DNA of 64,000 nucleotides, taken from Pseudopyrenochaeta lycopersici. Its lineage: Eukaryota; Ascomycota; Dothideomycetes; Pleosporales; Pseudopyrenochaetaceae. The notes under the pieces were generated by a model. The model made no database searches, was not told the DNA's origin, and saw nothing but the letters and a program-made list of their open reading frames with translations. The translations under genes were made by a program, and so were the position numbers. Positions 25,482 to 36,577 of this stretch are shown here, piece after piece (position 1 is the stretch's first letter; each line of letters begins with the position of its first letter). The stretch spans positions 1,302,001 through 1,366,000 of the forward strand of contig NHZP01000010.1 of the NCBI GenBank assembly GCA_003313425.1, read 5' to 3'.

Positions 25482-26516
25482 CGCCAAACCTGTCGTTATA
25501 TTTATTAGATCGTGCGCGAAGGTCGCTACATAGTTGTGACATGAATACTTAAGGCCTGAGTTGACGGGATATTTCGCCTGGCAAAGTACCCGTGTACCCA
25601 ATATGTGATCATCTGATCTCCAATAAAACACATTATGTACTCCAAACGCTTCGTCATTCTATCTCAGGACCATTTGTTCGGAGATTGAGAGATCTTCATG
25701 GCAGTTACAGCCATTGGGGGTGACGTCTCAGCGATAAAGAGTTAAATATGTTCAACCCAGCCGAAAGTTATAGACTGGAGGACCTTACACTCGAGGTACA
25801 CACTCATCATTCGATAGAAAAGATCCCACCGAGGCTGATGGGTATCACTTACGCATTATCGAGTGCCGCAATTTTAATGTCAAACTTGGGTCCACCGTGT
25901 TCACAGAGTATCCATTGTAAGACATGTCGCGAAGCATATACTCTTCTTACTGATGCTTGTCCGCGCAGCATATCCCTTGTGCTACATTGATCGGGATGCT
26001 CTACATTACAAATGTAAATTTTGACGCAACGATTTTCGTACCACTTCCGTATAGACCTCCACACCGTGATTGTGTTCGTACAGCCTGTCGGACAACAGTC
26101 ATGACATAATCGAGATCTTAACTCCATACTCAAAGTTGTAAGCGAACCAATGTCTCCCGAGCTGATAGCAAAGACCGTCTTGGCAGACGTATGTTATTGT
26201 TTGATTTGCTGCGCTTGTTGAATCCCTCCGGAGTTAGATTATGTCCGGTCACAAACGATATTTTTGGCATTGCCTGTAATCGAGTGTACAGGAACGCATG
26301 TCTTATGGCAGTCTCGATTTCATGAGAATGTCCAGAATCTGTGTCTAGGGTTGTGTATACGGCTGGCCTGATCTTGTAGTGGTTCGATATATATATGTGC
26401 CATGATTCTCCAGTTATCAACACCATTCTCCATCCAATATATTGAATCTTGGCGAACCTCGCAAAGAAGACCGGATCTTTCATTTTCAAAACCTCCTACA
26501 TTCAAAACCCGGCATT
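25482..26516. other. Intergenic, 1.0 kb, no gene seen
   Basis: Between the repeat-protein gene and the SDR gene, same orientation. A/T-leaning; short ORFs only. Confidence 0.45.
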
Positions 26517-27331
26517 ATGTCTACAGCTCAGGAGAAAGAAATTATCCTAGTTACAGGTAAACTGGCTCGGTATATGCTATTACTGCAGAATTGACAGATT
26601 TAGGGGCTACCAACGGAATAGGCCTAGATACAGTCATGTACCTCGCATCCGCGTCTTCGAAATACCATGTCATCATCGGTGCGCGAAACCTCTCGAAAGG
26701 CGAAGCAGTGCTTAAGAATGTTCAATCCAAGAACATTCAAGGCAGCGTAAGTCTCGTGCAACTGGATATGAATGATGATGACTCTATCATCTCTGCGACA
26801 AACAGACTGGAGAAAGATTTCGGTCATCTCGATGTCCTGGTAAACAATGCTGGTATCTGCCTCGAAACCATGGAATCGCAATGGCCATCGCGCGAAAATT
26901 TGCGCGCAACTTTCGAAACGAATGTTTTCGGTCCGACAATACTCACTGAAGCTCTGCTTCCACTGTTGAAACTCTCGAAAGCACCGAGAGTCATCAATGT
27001 TAGCTCAGTCCTCGGCAGCATTGCTACCATCTCAGATCATTCAGGCGGGTCCTCTGCGGTCACACTTCTAGCTTATCGCATGAGCAAGACAACACTAAAT
27101 ATGCTTACGGCTTACCAATACTACCAACTTAACTCATTGTGTTTCAAGATATGGACGTACTGCCCGGGTTACGTGGTTACGGATCTAGGAGAGGAGCGCG
27201 AGCGAAAGGTGGCTTTGGGTGCTGAGAGTCCGGAGACGAGCGCACGGGGTATTTGGGAAATTTTAGATGGCCAGAGAGACACTGAGGTTGGAACATTCGT
27301 TGCGAGGTATGGACAGAGTTATCAGTGGTAA
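26517..27331 (+). CDS. Short-chain dehydrogenase/reductase (carbonyl reductase-like)
   Basis: NAD(P)-dependent oxidoreductase. Exons 26517-26556 and 26604-27331; the 47-nt intron (GTAAAC..TAG) splits the cofactor motif and its removal gives ILVTGATNGIG (TGxxxGxG). Product 255 aa, start MSTAQEKEI. Other family marks: VLVNNAGIC (NNAG), INVSSVLGSIA with the catalytic Ser, and YRMSK (YxxxK). The C-terminus, with PGYVVTDLG, resembles CBR1-like classical SDRs. Substrate unknown. Confidence 0.92.
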
Positions 27332-28004
27332 GTGATGCCGTTAGCGGGACGGACTGAGTGCGATTTTTATTTTGTTCCCAGCACTTGATGGTAGTCAACA
27401 GACAGGAGGTTTCCTTCTCGCTGTAGCACATAGCAAAATCCTTGTTGAAATTTTTAGTGCCCTTTGCTCAAGGCTTTGCTGTTTATCCCGGTCGACTAGG
27501 TTTGTTTAATGTTGCCCAGCCGTAGCCTACCCCGCTTTGCTGTCCGCCATCCACCTTCGAACTTCGCCAGCCCAGCCATTGTTATTTTCCAGCATCAAAG
27601 CTTTCTCGAGTCGTATAGGAAATAAATGATCGTGCGGATATGGCCATTAGTCGTTCCGTCGACCTTTCGCGTTGAGCCAGTCTATGAAGCATGATCATCG
27701 GCCCAATCGCAGTTGACCTCGGGCGCATGTGGTAGACTAGGGTGTAGACAAGCTTCCTACGGCGGCAACCATTAGAGTCTAGCACCCAGCAACCCGGGCA
27801 TAGGCACAGGGTATTAAAGGCACGATTCCTGTTCTCAATTGCGTGTTTATCGCTTTGAGCGGAGGTGCACATCGATCGAGAAAAATACAATGCTCAGTCT
27901 TAGGGTTAGATGTCTACATCACAATGACAGGGAGCTTCAACACTGACTTTGCCAGGCTTTAGTGAGCTCATTGCTCATTTCACGTATGGATAGTCCGAAA
28001 TCAG
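27332..28004. other. Intergenic, or containing an unrecognised first exon of the PI-PLC-like gene
   Basis: 670 bases. The PI-PLC-like frame downstream has an in-frame stop at about 27961 and no ATG between it and the conserved sequence, so a first exon should lie here, but I found no ATG followed by a signal peptide and a matching donor. One weak option is the ATG at 27890 with a donor at 27905. Confidence 0.4.
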
Positions 28005-29141
28005 AGATCTATTGAGGTTAATGACAGTCCAGAGGGCGTATTCGCATCCAAATCTTCCTATGCAGACATCCGTCTCAATCACATCCAAGTTATTGGTACT
28101 CACAACTCCTACCATCGGGAAATCACCCTTGCTGAACGTACCATCTTTGAGAAGTACGTACCATCGCCTGAGGACTACTACTATTCTCATGCCGAGCTTC
28201 CTGTCCAGCTTGAGCATCAATCAGTCCGATCTTTCGAACTCGATCTGCACTCTGACGAGAAGGGCGGGCTTTACTATCCACCATTGGTGTGGAAGCTTTC
28301 CAATCTGACTAATGCCACTATTCCCTTTGACGGAGATATGCTAAAGAAGCCGGGCATCAAAGTCTTTCATGTAACAGACTTTGATCCGGACTCCATTTGC
28401 CATACATTCATTGAATGCCTCAAGCAACTCAAGGCCTGGTCTGATGCGAACCCGAAGCACGTTCCGATCTTGATCGATCTTGAACTGAAGACAGATGCAC
28501 CGGCCTGCGTATTAGGCGGAGTCTGTCCTGGCGAAGCAACAAATTGGACGCTTCCTCGCCTTCTTAATGTGGACGCCGAAATCCTCTCCGTCTTCCCTAA
28601 GAAGCAGCTCATTAGGCCTGACGACGTACGCAAGGGTAGCTTGACCCTCGAACAGTCCGTTCTCCAGCACGGCTGGCCCAAATTAAACGATGTTCGTGGC
28701 CGCTTTCTCTTCTTCTTCGACAACGACCCCAAACCCACTGACCGCACTTCCCCGCGTGAACTATATCGCGCATCGGCGCCCTCACTTCAAAACCGCACCA
28801 TCTTCACAAATTCACTCGAGGGATCTCCAGACTGTGCATTTATCAAATATAACGAACCCCGCGGCAACAATACCGTTGAGATACAACGCCTTGTCAAGAA
28901 GGGCTACATTGTGCGAACGCGGAGCGATGTGCCGATTGATACAGTGTTGAACAGGACCACGGAGATGAGAGACAAGGCATTCGAGAGTGGCGCGCAGATC
29001 GTGAGCACAGACTTCCCAGCTTGGGGGATGAGTGCCAGGTGGGGATGGGATTTTGTGACGAGGTTGAAGCGTGGGAGGGCTGCGAGGTGTAATCCAGTAA
29101 CTGCACCAAAAGGATGTAGAGACAATTATTTGGAGTATTGA
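28005..29141 (+). CDS. Calcium-dependent phosphoinositide phospholipase C-like protein, 5' exon unresolved
   Basis: Fungal relative of the PI-PLC TIM-barrel superfamily (Ca2+-dependent PI-PLC-C1 type), whose known members cleave phosphoinositides or glycerophosphodiester-like bonds. About 378 residues are open from an acceptor CAG at 28002-28004 to the stop at 29141. Conserved catalytic-face motifs lie near the start: IQVIGTHNSYH, then SVRSFELDLHSD (Glu/Asp metal ligands) and GGLYYPPLVWKLSNLTNATIPF. Later PILIDLELKTD, RGRFLFFFDND and VSTDFPAWGMSARWGWDF complete the barrel. The C-terminus RDNYLEY is complete. Relatives are usually secreted; here the signal peptide and start are not found. The gene could have a short upstream exon or could have lost its 5' end. 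Confidence 0.75.
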   Translation, partial: RSIEVNDSPEGVFASKSSYADIRLNHIQVIGTHNSYHREITLAERTIFEKYVPSPEDYYYSHAELPVQLEHQSVRSFELDLHSDEKGGLYYPPLVWKLSNLTNATIPFDGDMLKKPGIKVFHVTDFDPDSICHTFIECLKQLKAWSDANPKHVPILIDLELKTDAPACVLGGVCPGEATNWTLPRLLNVDAEILSVFPKKQLIRPDDVRKGSLTLEQSVLQHGWPKLNDVRGRFLFFFDNDPKPTDRTSPRELYRASAPSLQNRTIFTNSLEGSPDCAFIKYNEPRGNNTVEIQRLVKKGYIVRTRSDVPIDTVLNRTTEMRDKAFESGAQIVSTDFPAWGMSARWGWDFVTRLKRGRAARCNPVTAPKGCRDNYLEY

Positions 29142-29581
29142 GAAATTTTCTTCGACATGAATAGCGTATAATGTTAATGGTAGCGAGTTTGGCTTGTCAA
29201 GTGTAAGCGGTCCGATAGCTGAGGTAGAGTAGCTTATTGTTCTCTGTGTCCTCAATGCAAACAGCACAATAAAAATCTCTCCACAAGCTTCGACTTGACT
29301 TGATAGTACAAAATCACTACCCAAGGATACAATATTTCACGAATTGCTACCTCAACAGCAAAGCAATCTTGCATCGATTGACTGAACCTTGTTCCTCTAA
29401 ATAACGGCCTGCATGACTTTGCGGAACTTCAAAATATATGAATCCATCCCACATGATGCTGACTATAGTCATACTGTGTTGATGAATCTATAGTATGTTG
29501 GAACGTTGCTGATTGTCCTTGTGTAGAGGCCCTAGCTGTAATATGAAGCTGTCGAATATATCTTCTCTATATCGTAGCAGC
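29142..29581. other. Convergent 3' interval, no gene seen
   Basis: 440 bases between the tail of the PI-PLC-like gene and the tail of the sugar transporter. A/T-leaning, no ORF of interest. Confidence 0.45.
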
Positions 29582-31655
29582 TCAAGCTTTGACTGCAGCG
29601 TGCTCGTGCCTCTCAGGGATATGCTCAAAAGCAGTAGCCTTCTCTGGGTCTATGGCACCTTGCTCAGCGCGTCGAGAGTTACTATAGTCGACCTTAGTCT
29701 TCCAGGCTGGTATACCCGCAATGAACATCTCCTCGACATCTTCGAGAGTCTTGCCAGCGGTCTCGGGAAACATAAAGAATGTATGGATGGCCATAGCAGC
29801 ACAGAATACACCGAATACGAGGTAAACCTTCCACTTGATGCTTACGAACGCTGGCGGGACGAAATATGACAGTGCGAAGTTGAATATCCAGTTCGATGAT
29901 GTCGTCAACGCGACTGCTTTGCCACGGATGCGAAGAGGGAAAACTTCAGGTGGATAAACCCATGAAGCAGGACCCCAGGTAGGTGCGTAGCTCGCGACGA
30001 AGAGATAAGTGCAGGCGATGACGGCCTTTGAAGGCGCACCGCCAATCTCCCAAGACTGCTCGGCCACATTGTTGAGACCGCCTGGAGGAGCAGCGTGACC
30101 GTAAGAAGCCATGAGGCCAGCGTTGGCGAACATCCATACGCACATGAGTAACGCCCCATATACAAACATAGGCCGACGGCCCCAGCGGTCCATCCAAATG
30201 AGAGCAGGTACTGTCATGAAAACGTTGATGACGTATTGTATACTAGATGCGACGAGATTGATATTACCAGTCAAGCCAGCCATACCAAAGACATACTAAA
30301 ATTAGTAACACAGTTAGCAATTCTATCCAAGATGATGCCAAATTTTGCCTTGATAAAGGCATTACACCTAAGGCTTAAAAAAAAAGCGTAACTTACTATC
30401 TAGAAGTTAGCTAAATTCTTTCATAATTTCTGTGAGGAGGCTTACCTGTAATGTAATACATCATGACATTCATGCCAGTTAATTGCGACCAGATCTGGGT
30501 AAAGATGCCGATGTGTAGGCGATTGAGCATGCGGGGCCGGAAGAGCTCCACCACAGAGACGTCGGCGTTTTGTCGCTCAAAGTCAATCATCTGCCTGATC
30601 TCATCCATCTCCAGCTTGACGAAAGGACTATTGGGATCACCATGGCCGTGCACGAGGGTCAGAACGGCCTGTGTCTCTTCCCAGCGATCGTGCCGCGCCA
30701 GCCATCTGGGTGATTCAGGCAATAACAACAAGCCGATGGCGAGGATTACTGCAGGTATCATTTGCAGACCCCAAGGGATTCGAAATGCCATAGGACCTTC
30801 AAGAAAGGTACAGCCGTATGAAATGTAATACATGATCTGTCGAGCATTTAATTTACTGCATAGCACAGGTTAGACGGAGTGGAGACTCACCAGGATACCC
30901 CATGTGATTGCCCACTGTTGCGAACCGACAACACGACCGCGCTTTGAAGGGGGAGCCAGTTCAGAGACATAGACCGGGACCTGCGCGGAGCAGATACCCA
31001 CAGAAACTCCGTTGATAAATCGACCGGCAATAAGCATGCCAATATTCTGTGCAGCGCATGAGATGATAGAGCCGATGATCCAGATGAGACAGCCGATTTG
31101 GATGGCCTTCCTCCGCCCAAGTTTGTCTGTGAGATATCCAGAGACGAGTGCACCAATGAAAGAGCCACCAGGCATGGCGGCTGTAATACCACCTTGGACA
31201 CTAAAAGCAGGGATATATAGTCAGTGTATGCTCGGAAGGGAGGTATGTCTACTTCATGTTGAGGGGAAGATGAATTGCCCTGCGAGGCTATTGAAAGGAA
31301 GTACAAGTGGACATACTAACAAAGTCAGCATTGTTTTGTGGAAGGAGCTCTGTCTAAGATGTCTTTGATAGAAACACTTGAGGTGACATCCACTCTGGAT
31401 CTGGAACTCATTACCTCTGGTTTTGGGCCTGAGCAAGCCTCATTCCCATCGTCTGTAAAGGGCGGACCATAGGGTCCCTGGTTGAAGTAGCAGCGATATT
31501 GTTGCGTTGGCAGACTGTTGAAATCAGCAGCCGTCTTCTCAAGTATTGGTACGACCGACATACATAGCACTCATAGAGCTAATGTCGAAACCAAACAAGC
31601 CACCGCCAATAACCGCGATAGCGGTAATACCGTAGATGTTGCCGATTTGGTACAT
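29582..31655 (-). CDS. MFS sugar transporter with two predicted twin introns
   Basis: Plasma-membrane H+-sugar symporter of the fungal hexose/quinate transporter family. Exons: 31655-31564, 31514-31416, 31200-30891, 30836-30447, 30295-29582; product 534 aa in one frame. Starts MYQIGNIYGITAIAVIGGG (TM1). Motifs: GYLTDKLGRRKAIQIG, AGRFINGVSVG, PVYVSELAPPSKRG, PESPRWLAR, WMDRWGRRP, PPEVFPLRIRGKA and PETAGKTLEDVEEMF; 12 TM spans expected. Introns 1 and 3 are ordinary (49 and 54 nt). Intervals 31201-31415 and 30296-30446 cannot be spliced in frame by one GT-AG event, but both work as nested introns, yielding GPKPDVQGGITAAMPGG and MMYYITYVFGMAGLTGN. If they are not twin introns, the gene would carry two frameshifts. 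Substrate not deducible; pectic sugars are possible from context only. Confidence 0.87.
30296..30446 (-). other. Predicted twin intron (stwintron) 2, [D1,2] type
   Basis: Internal intron 30445-30396 (50 nt: GTAAGC..GATAG, branch GCTAAC) separates the G at 30446 from the T at 30395. Its removal creates the outer donor GTAAGT; the outer intron (101 nt) ends TTTTAG at 30296 with branch GCTAAC/ACTAAT. The exon join reads ATT ACA TAT GTC (ITYV), in frame. Confidence 0.75.
31201..31415 (-). other. Predicted twin intron (stwintron) 1, [D1,2] type
   Basis: Internal intron 31414-31316 (99 nt: GTAATG..TTAG, branch GCTGAC) lies between the G at 31415 and the T at 31315. Its removal creates the outer donor GTATGT; the outer intron (116 nt) ends TTTTAG at 31201 with branch CTGAC. 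The exon join then reads CCA GAT GTC CAA (PDVQ), in frame. Confidence 0.75.
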
Positions 31656-33445
31656 CCTGAGTAAATGTTGCCTTCAGGGTTGCAAGCTATACTGAAGAAA
31701 CCGACAGGCCGGGTGGCGTGAGTGGGACTGGAGGACTTGAGGGACAGGCCGGATTTATATGTTTCGCCCATGAGAGTAAGAATCAGGCAGAAAATAGATC
31801 AGGAGAACAACGTGGGAGCCCATGGAGCCCCGCCATGTTCATCTCACTGTCTTAGGCCCGTCAATATCGGAAATCAAGCTGAAGTACTACCAGTTCAAGT
31901 ATAGCCTCCGAGGTTGAAAGATTTCATTGGCGAGACGCAGTGTGGGTCACTGTACGAGACGGCAAAGACTTTAAGCCTGACACAGTCGGAGATATTTAGT
32001 GCTGTTGCAGCGAGTCGTGACTGGGAAGACAATAGCCCCGAATTTGATGACCAGCGGCCAAAAAGGCCAGTCTCTTCGTGTGCCATTGCGAAATAGTGGC
32101 GCCGTCGAGATTGCTGAGACAGACTTGCCCGCGGTGGATGAAGTACTATGGTAGACCAGAGTTTTCTCTATGATCTACCCCCAACTTCCTTCTCGTTCGT
32201 CTGCAGCTTCACTCAACATTTCTCCACAGAGTATCTCCGTCTCTCCAGGCCCCCAGATGTCCGCTATGAACCCCGAAAAGCTCTCCCCGTCTCAAAATTT
32301 TCATTTAGCGGGCCCTTCGAAAGATGAGCTTCCCACTTTTGACGTCACTCATCGCCAGAAGTTTCATGATGCGCCAGTGATAGACGGCGCCACTGACGTT
32401 GGCCCGCTTTTCTGGATGTAACTGGATCCTGGCTAGCCTAGCCGTTAAGCTTCCGTTGAGTGGAAGCTTGTGTATGCCGAGTACCGAGCATGTCACACTC
32501 AAGCTTCAGGATTATAAATTGGTAACCATGCGTCTTCTTCGTTTGGACGAAAGGCGTTATAGATTAATTTTGGCAGCGCGTACAACGGCTCGAGTCCGAC
32601 TGATGCAAAACTAGTACAACAGGAATGATATCATAAGCTTGTTGCAATCTAGTAGGGAGTAGACATTGATGAACACGCCTTGCCGACGTTCTCGCGTCCA
32701 CGTCACTCAACAAATCGCGCATCCGTCCATGCTAGCTGCTGACACAAACTGGAGAAAATCATCGCAATGGTCCGAGCACAAGTGGAGCCATGTTAGTGAG
32801 GCTCTTCTTAGGTGACAAGAAGCGTAAAATTACCATGCGAGGATTTGTCCAACTTCAATTCTCATGGCGTAAATCGTTATCTGAAGATTTTGATTTCCCC
32901 AAGATTCCAGCAGTTTTTTCAAAGAGTATCATAACGGCTTCATGATCTTCCTCAAACCAGAGTCTCGTAGATCAATCTCACCGGATGGATTACCCAATGC
33001 AGTGTTGGTACTGCCGATCGATACGTTCACCACTTGCACTGTCTCCACACCTCGGTCTCCGGCATTCGGGAACGTTTAGGATCCGCTGCTTTGGATTTGT
33101 GCTTATTTGGCAGTACAGAACGAGTCAAACTGACATAGCTAACATGTAAAATCTGTACACTGTTCAGTAGCAGCAGAGAGATCTGAACCTTGTTTATCAA
33201 TTATATCAGGACAGGACTTATCAAGATTCTTAACTCACCACTAGGAGAAGTTGCTGTTGTAAAATATGATGCGCAGAAGAGTCTGTTCAAATGGGAATTT
33301 ATAAGTAGGATTTACTAACGGGGAGCCGCTTATGTACGTATTCCTTTACATTGTTTGCCTGAAATGGAGCAGGTTCATGGTATATCGTCAATCATTAGAT
33401 GCTATTATGCTTGCCACCTGAAGCTTGTCTCTGACCCAACACTGC
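31656..33445. other. Intergenic, 1.8 kb, no gene seen
   Basis: Promoter side of the transporter gene and 3' side of the Sac phosphatase gene. Only short ORFs (longest about 80 codons, without features). Region 33100-33400 is A/T-leaning. Confidence 0.45.
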
Positions 33446-36400
33446 TTAACCCCAGACCAGTTTCTTCAGTGAGTATTCGAACTGCTCTAAATACCCAGTA
33501 CTTCTTTTCGCATCCGCGAGGCTAATGATATCTTTTTCCTCCACTGTCAGCTCCTGATCTTTGTCTTGTTCACTCGGTTTAATATCTTGATCGGCACCAG
33601 CCGTGTTCCATCTCACGATATTCTCCTTCTTAATTTTGTTTGCCACGCGTGTAATTTCCTCGCACACCGACCTGACAACTTCGACTTCATTCTCTGGTTC
33701 ATCGGACGCATCGCGAGACGAAGAGGGCATGCTGCTTCGCGGAGGAAGAGCCTTGAAAGCCAAGAAACGGCCGACACTTTCTTGCGTCTGCTCATTTTTG
33801 GTCTCTTCCCCCCGCTGCTCGTCATTGAACGCTCCTGAGTCTAGCGCTCGGGTGTTGCGCCTCACAAGCTCTCCTCCACCCCCGGTACGATATCGAATAA
33901 TGAACCCTACATTCTTCTCCTTATCCATATGCCTCTGGGCGAGAGTACTTGTTATGTAGACACCGCGCATGATGCCTTGTACATTCTCAAGCTTAATGCG
34001 CTCGAATTCTCGAACCTTCTCGGTGCCCCAGTCTAAACGACAGAAGTACAAAGCTTTCTCGGTGAGCAAAAGAACTGCTTCCTCAAAGGTAGCGGTCTTA
34101 ACCTGATTCACTGAGGTGGGTACGCTTAATGTCCAGCCGTGGATCAGATCCTCGTCGTGGTCGGCGATAACGATGCCTGCTGAGCGTTCAATGGCTTGCT
34201 GACGGACCTTGCGCACATCGATGAAATAATCCGAACTTTTCATGTCGGCTTCAAACTCGGCAAAGATCGTATCTGTTGCACGGCCGAGCAGATAGTCGAT
34301 GACCGCCTGCGTAAAGTAGTCATTCACGATGTTGTTATAGTATCTCGTGAGTGTAAGCCCGAAATCTGTCAAAGCGCCTGTAATTTGCCTTTTCCGTGTG
34401 CGCGTAAAGTCGCCCTTCAGCGCAGCGGTTCCAGCATACTGACGAGAGATGGCATCACCGTTGTCGGCCCAGAGCGTGTTGAACCAGGAGGTACTGGGAT
34501 CGTGCTGGAGATCAATTGTGTAGCTGCCCGTTGACAATTGCGCTTCGAGCGCTGTCCTAGCGCATGCAGATTGGACAACGTTGGTGCGGTCTAAGCAGTC
34601 CATGCAATTTGTGCGCAGTACACCTGTCTGCTTCTGTTTGATCTGGTCGTCTGCAATCTCTACCCAGCTGGTAGATTTCAAGAAGGGCTCGAGAGAGTCC
34701 ATCAACTTTGAAACGTTTTCAAATCGCATACCACGACAAACGTTATGGAAGTCAAACCACTCGAAGCCCAGTTGTTTGCCGTGCCCATTGACGCCACCGT
34801 CCTCATTGAGCGCCTTGGTATGCTGCTCGTACAGCTCACCAATCTTTGCTTCTGTCCCATGCTTGTCGATAAGGGAGGCGCAGTAGATGTCACCATATCT
34901 CAAAGATAAATCCGTGAAGTGCCGCTTGAAAGCTTTGGCATTGGTCTCGAAAGAGCCCCAGGTGCTGACCTGAGGCTTTAGACTGTATGGCGATTGGGAG
35001 AAGAAGAGTGGAATAGAGCCACGAAACTGGGTAAAAGAGAATAGCTTGTCTTGCGCGGTGTTCCACGTTGGTGAGGATAGTATCTGTTCTGTTTCAACGC
35101 TATTCGCAGTGCAGCCTTCGTCATCGGTGCCCCGACGCAAGTACCGCAGACCAGCTCGCTTGATGGACCGCCGAGACACGAGTGTGAGTAGAAAGTCTTT
35201 GCTGTTTAACGATTCTGGAGGAGAGGGGTCCGGGTCCGTTTCTGAGGCGCCGTCCACCTGTTGCCTCTGCTTCTCGTGCCAGGACTGCAGCTGAATGTCA
35301 TTTGGAGTCGCGGTGGGGTCAACAACCAGACTGCTCGATTGAGAATCTGTTGTTTTGATGCTGAAAGGCCGTTGTCCAACGAAACCCTGGATGACAGGAA
35401 GAACAAAGGAGTGCTGACCAGCATCTATGAAGGGAGAAACGATGTGCTGATTCCAGAAGAACTAGTGCAAGGTCAGTCACTGGATGGTGTGAGATGAAAG
35501 GACTGACTGACTAGTGGATCGAATTGCTTGAAGAGTGGAAGGTTAGAATTTGGCTGTTGGGCCCCAACGCCATGAGATATGTCGTAATCATAAGAGAAGA
35601 AGAAGTTGCCAGAGGAGAAATACATGCGTGTTGTCTGCAGAATCTTGGGCAGCAGTGCAACTGTAGTCGCATCCTTTTCGCCGCTCAACGCCTTGGGAAT
35701 CTCCTCCGGACTGACAGCGTCTGGTACAGTTTTATCATTTGTGGGAATCTCGTCTGGTTTCAACTCGCTCGTGGGGTCTTCGTCTTCCTTGGGGGCGGTT
35801 GAATCGACATTTTTGGGCGCATTCTTTGCGGCAGCCAAGTTCTCCTCGGAGCTCAAGCCTTGTACGCGGCGGCCGTCGGCACTCCAGCCTTTCCTGGAGA
35901 ACCACTTCTCAGCAAACCTCCCGTAGACGCCCTTATGCTGCATGACATCTTTTGCAACGCTCGTCCTGGGCTCCGCAGCGTCCTTCTGGCCCGTGACGGG
36001 GTCCTTGGGGTCGCCGTCAACATCCGTGGCGTCCTCTATGAGCGAGTCGGTCACGCTGGGCGCGTCGTCATCGTCGCTGCCACTGTCCGTGTCGGCCTGT
36101 TCCGCACCTGACGCCCGGTTGTGTCTCTTCAGGTGTTCACGGGCAGCGGCAATGGCCTTTCCGGCATCGGCCTGCGAGGAGAGGGGAATGAGGGCGACGT
36201 CGGTGATCTTGTAGATGGGCTTGCCGCGTATCTGCGCCACTTGCTCGCGATCGCATATGGAGATCAGGAAGTACGAGGTCGCGACCTTGAGCAGTCCTCA
36301 CCAAGGTGTCAGCACCTGTGCGAAGCCGGAGGCGCCGGCGCCAGGAGCGGCGCCCGCGACAGACAAAGGGCTTACCGACGATGCCGTGGGCCTCCAATGC

Positions 36401-36577
36401 CGTCGGTGCAGTCGCCTCCTCGCGTCTGTCCCTCAGCAGGGGGCCCACATTGCCTTTGTTGTAGTCGACTTTGATGGCCTGCTGGGTTGCAGGTGCATGG
36501 TTGCGCGGCGGGCTCGGTTGGAGGATGAGCCCATCAACGGCGGCGAACACCAGAAGCTTCCTAACAATGTTTGGCAT
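33446..36577 (-). CDS. Sac-domain phosphoinositide phosphatase with hSac2 domain
   Basis: Removes phosphates from phosphoinositides on endomembranes. Exons 36577-36376, 36296-35512, 35461-33446; introns of 79 and 50 nt. Junctions restore HGIVG-LLKVATSYFLISICD and FKQFDPL-FFWNQHIVSPF. Product 1000 aa. The N-terminal Sac domain carries a long acidic, disordered insertion (about residues 120-270). The catalytic CX5R loop is CMDCLDRTN, preceded by VLRTN; upstream are RGSIPLFFSQ and the later WADNGDAISRQYAG, all standard. After the Sac domain a region at about 720-880 matches the hSac2/INPP5F homology module. C-terminus ends EYSLKKLVWG. Domain content resembles the Sac2/INPP5F group rather than Sac1, since no C-terminal transmembrane pair is seen. 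Confidence 0.92.

Noticed and set aside
31201..31415. Single conventional intron from the GTAATG donor to the TTTTAG acceptor
   Set aside because: It shifts the frame by one base and destroys the rest of the transporter; every other GT in the exon-2 tail also has the wrong phase.
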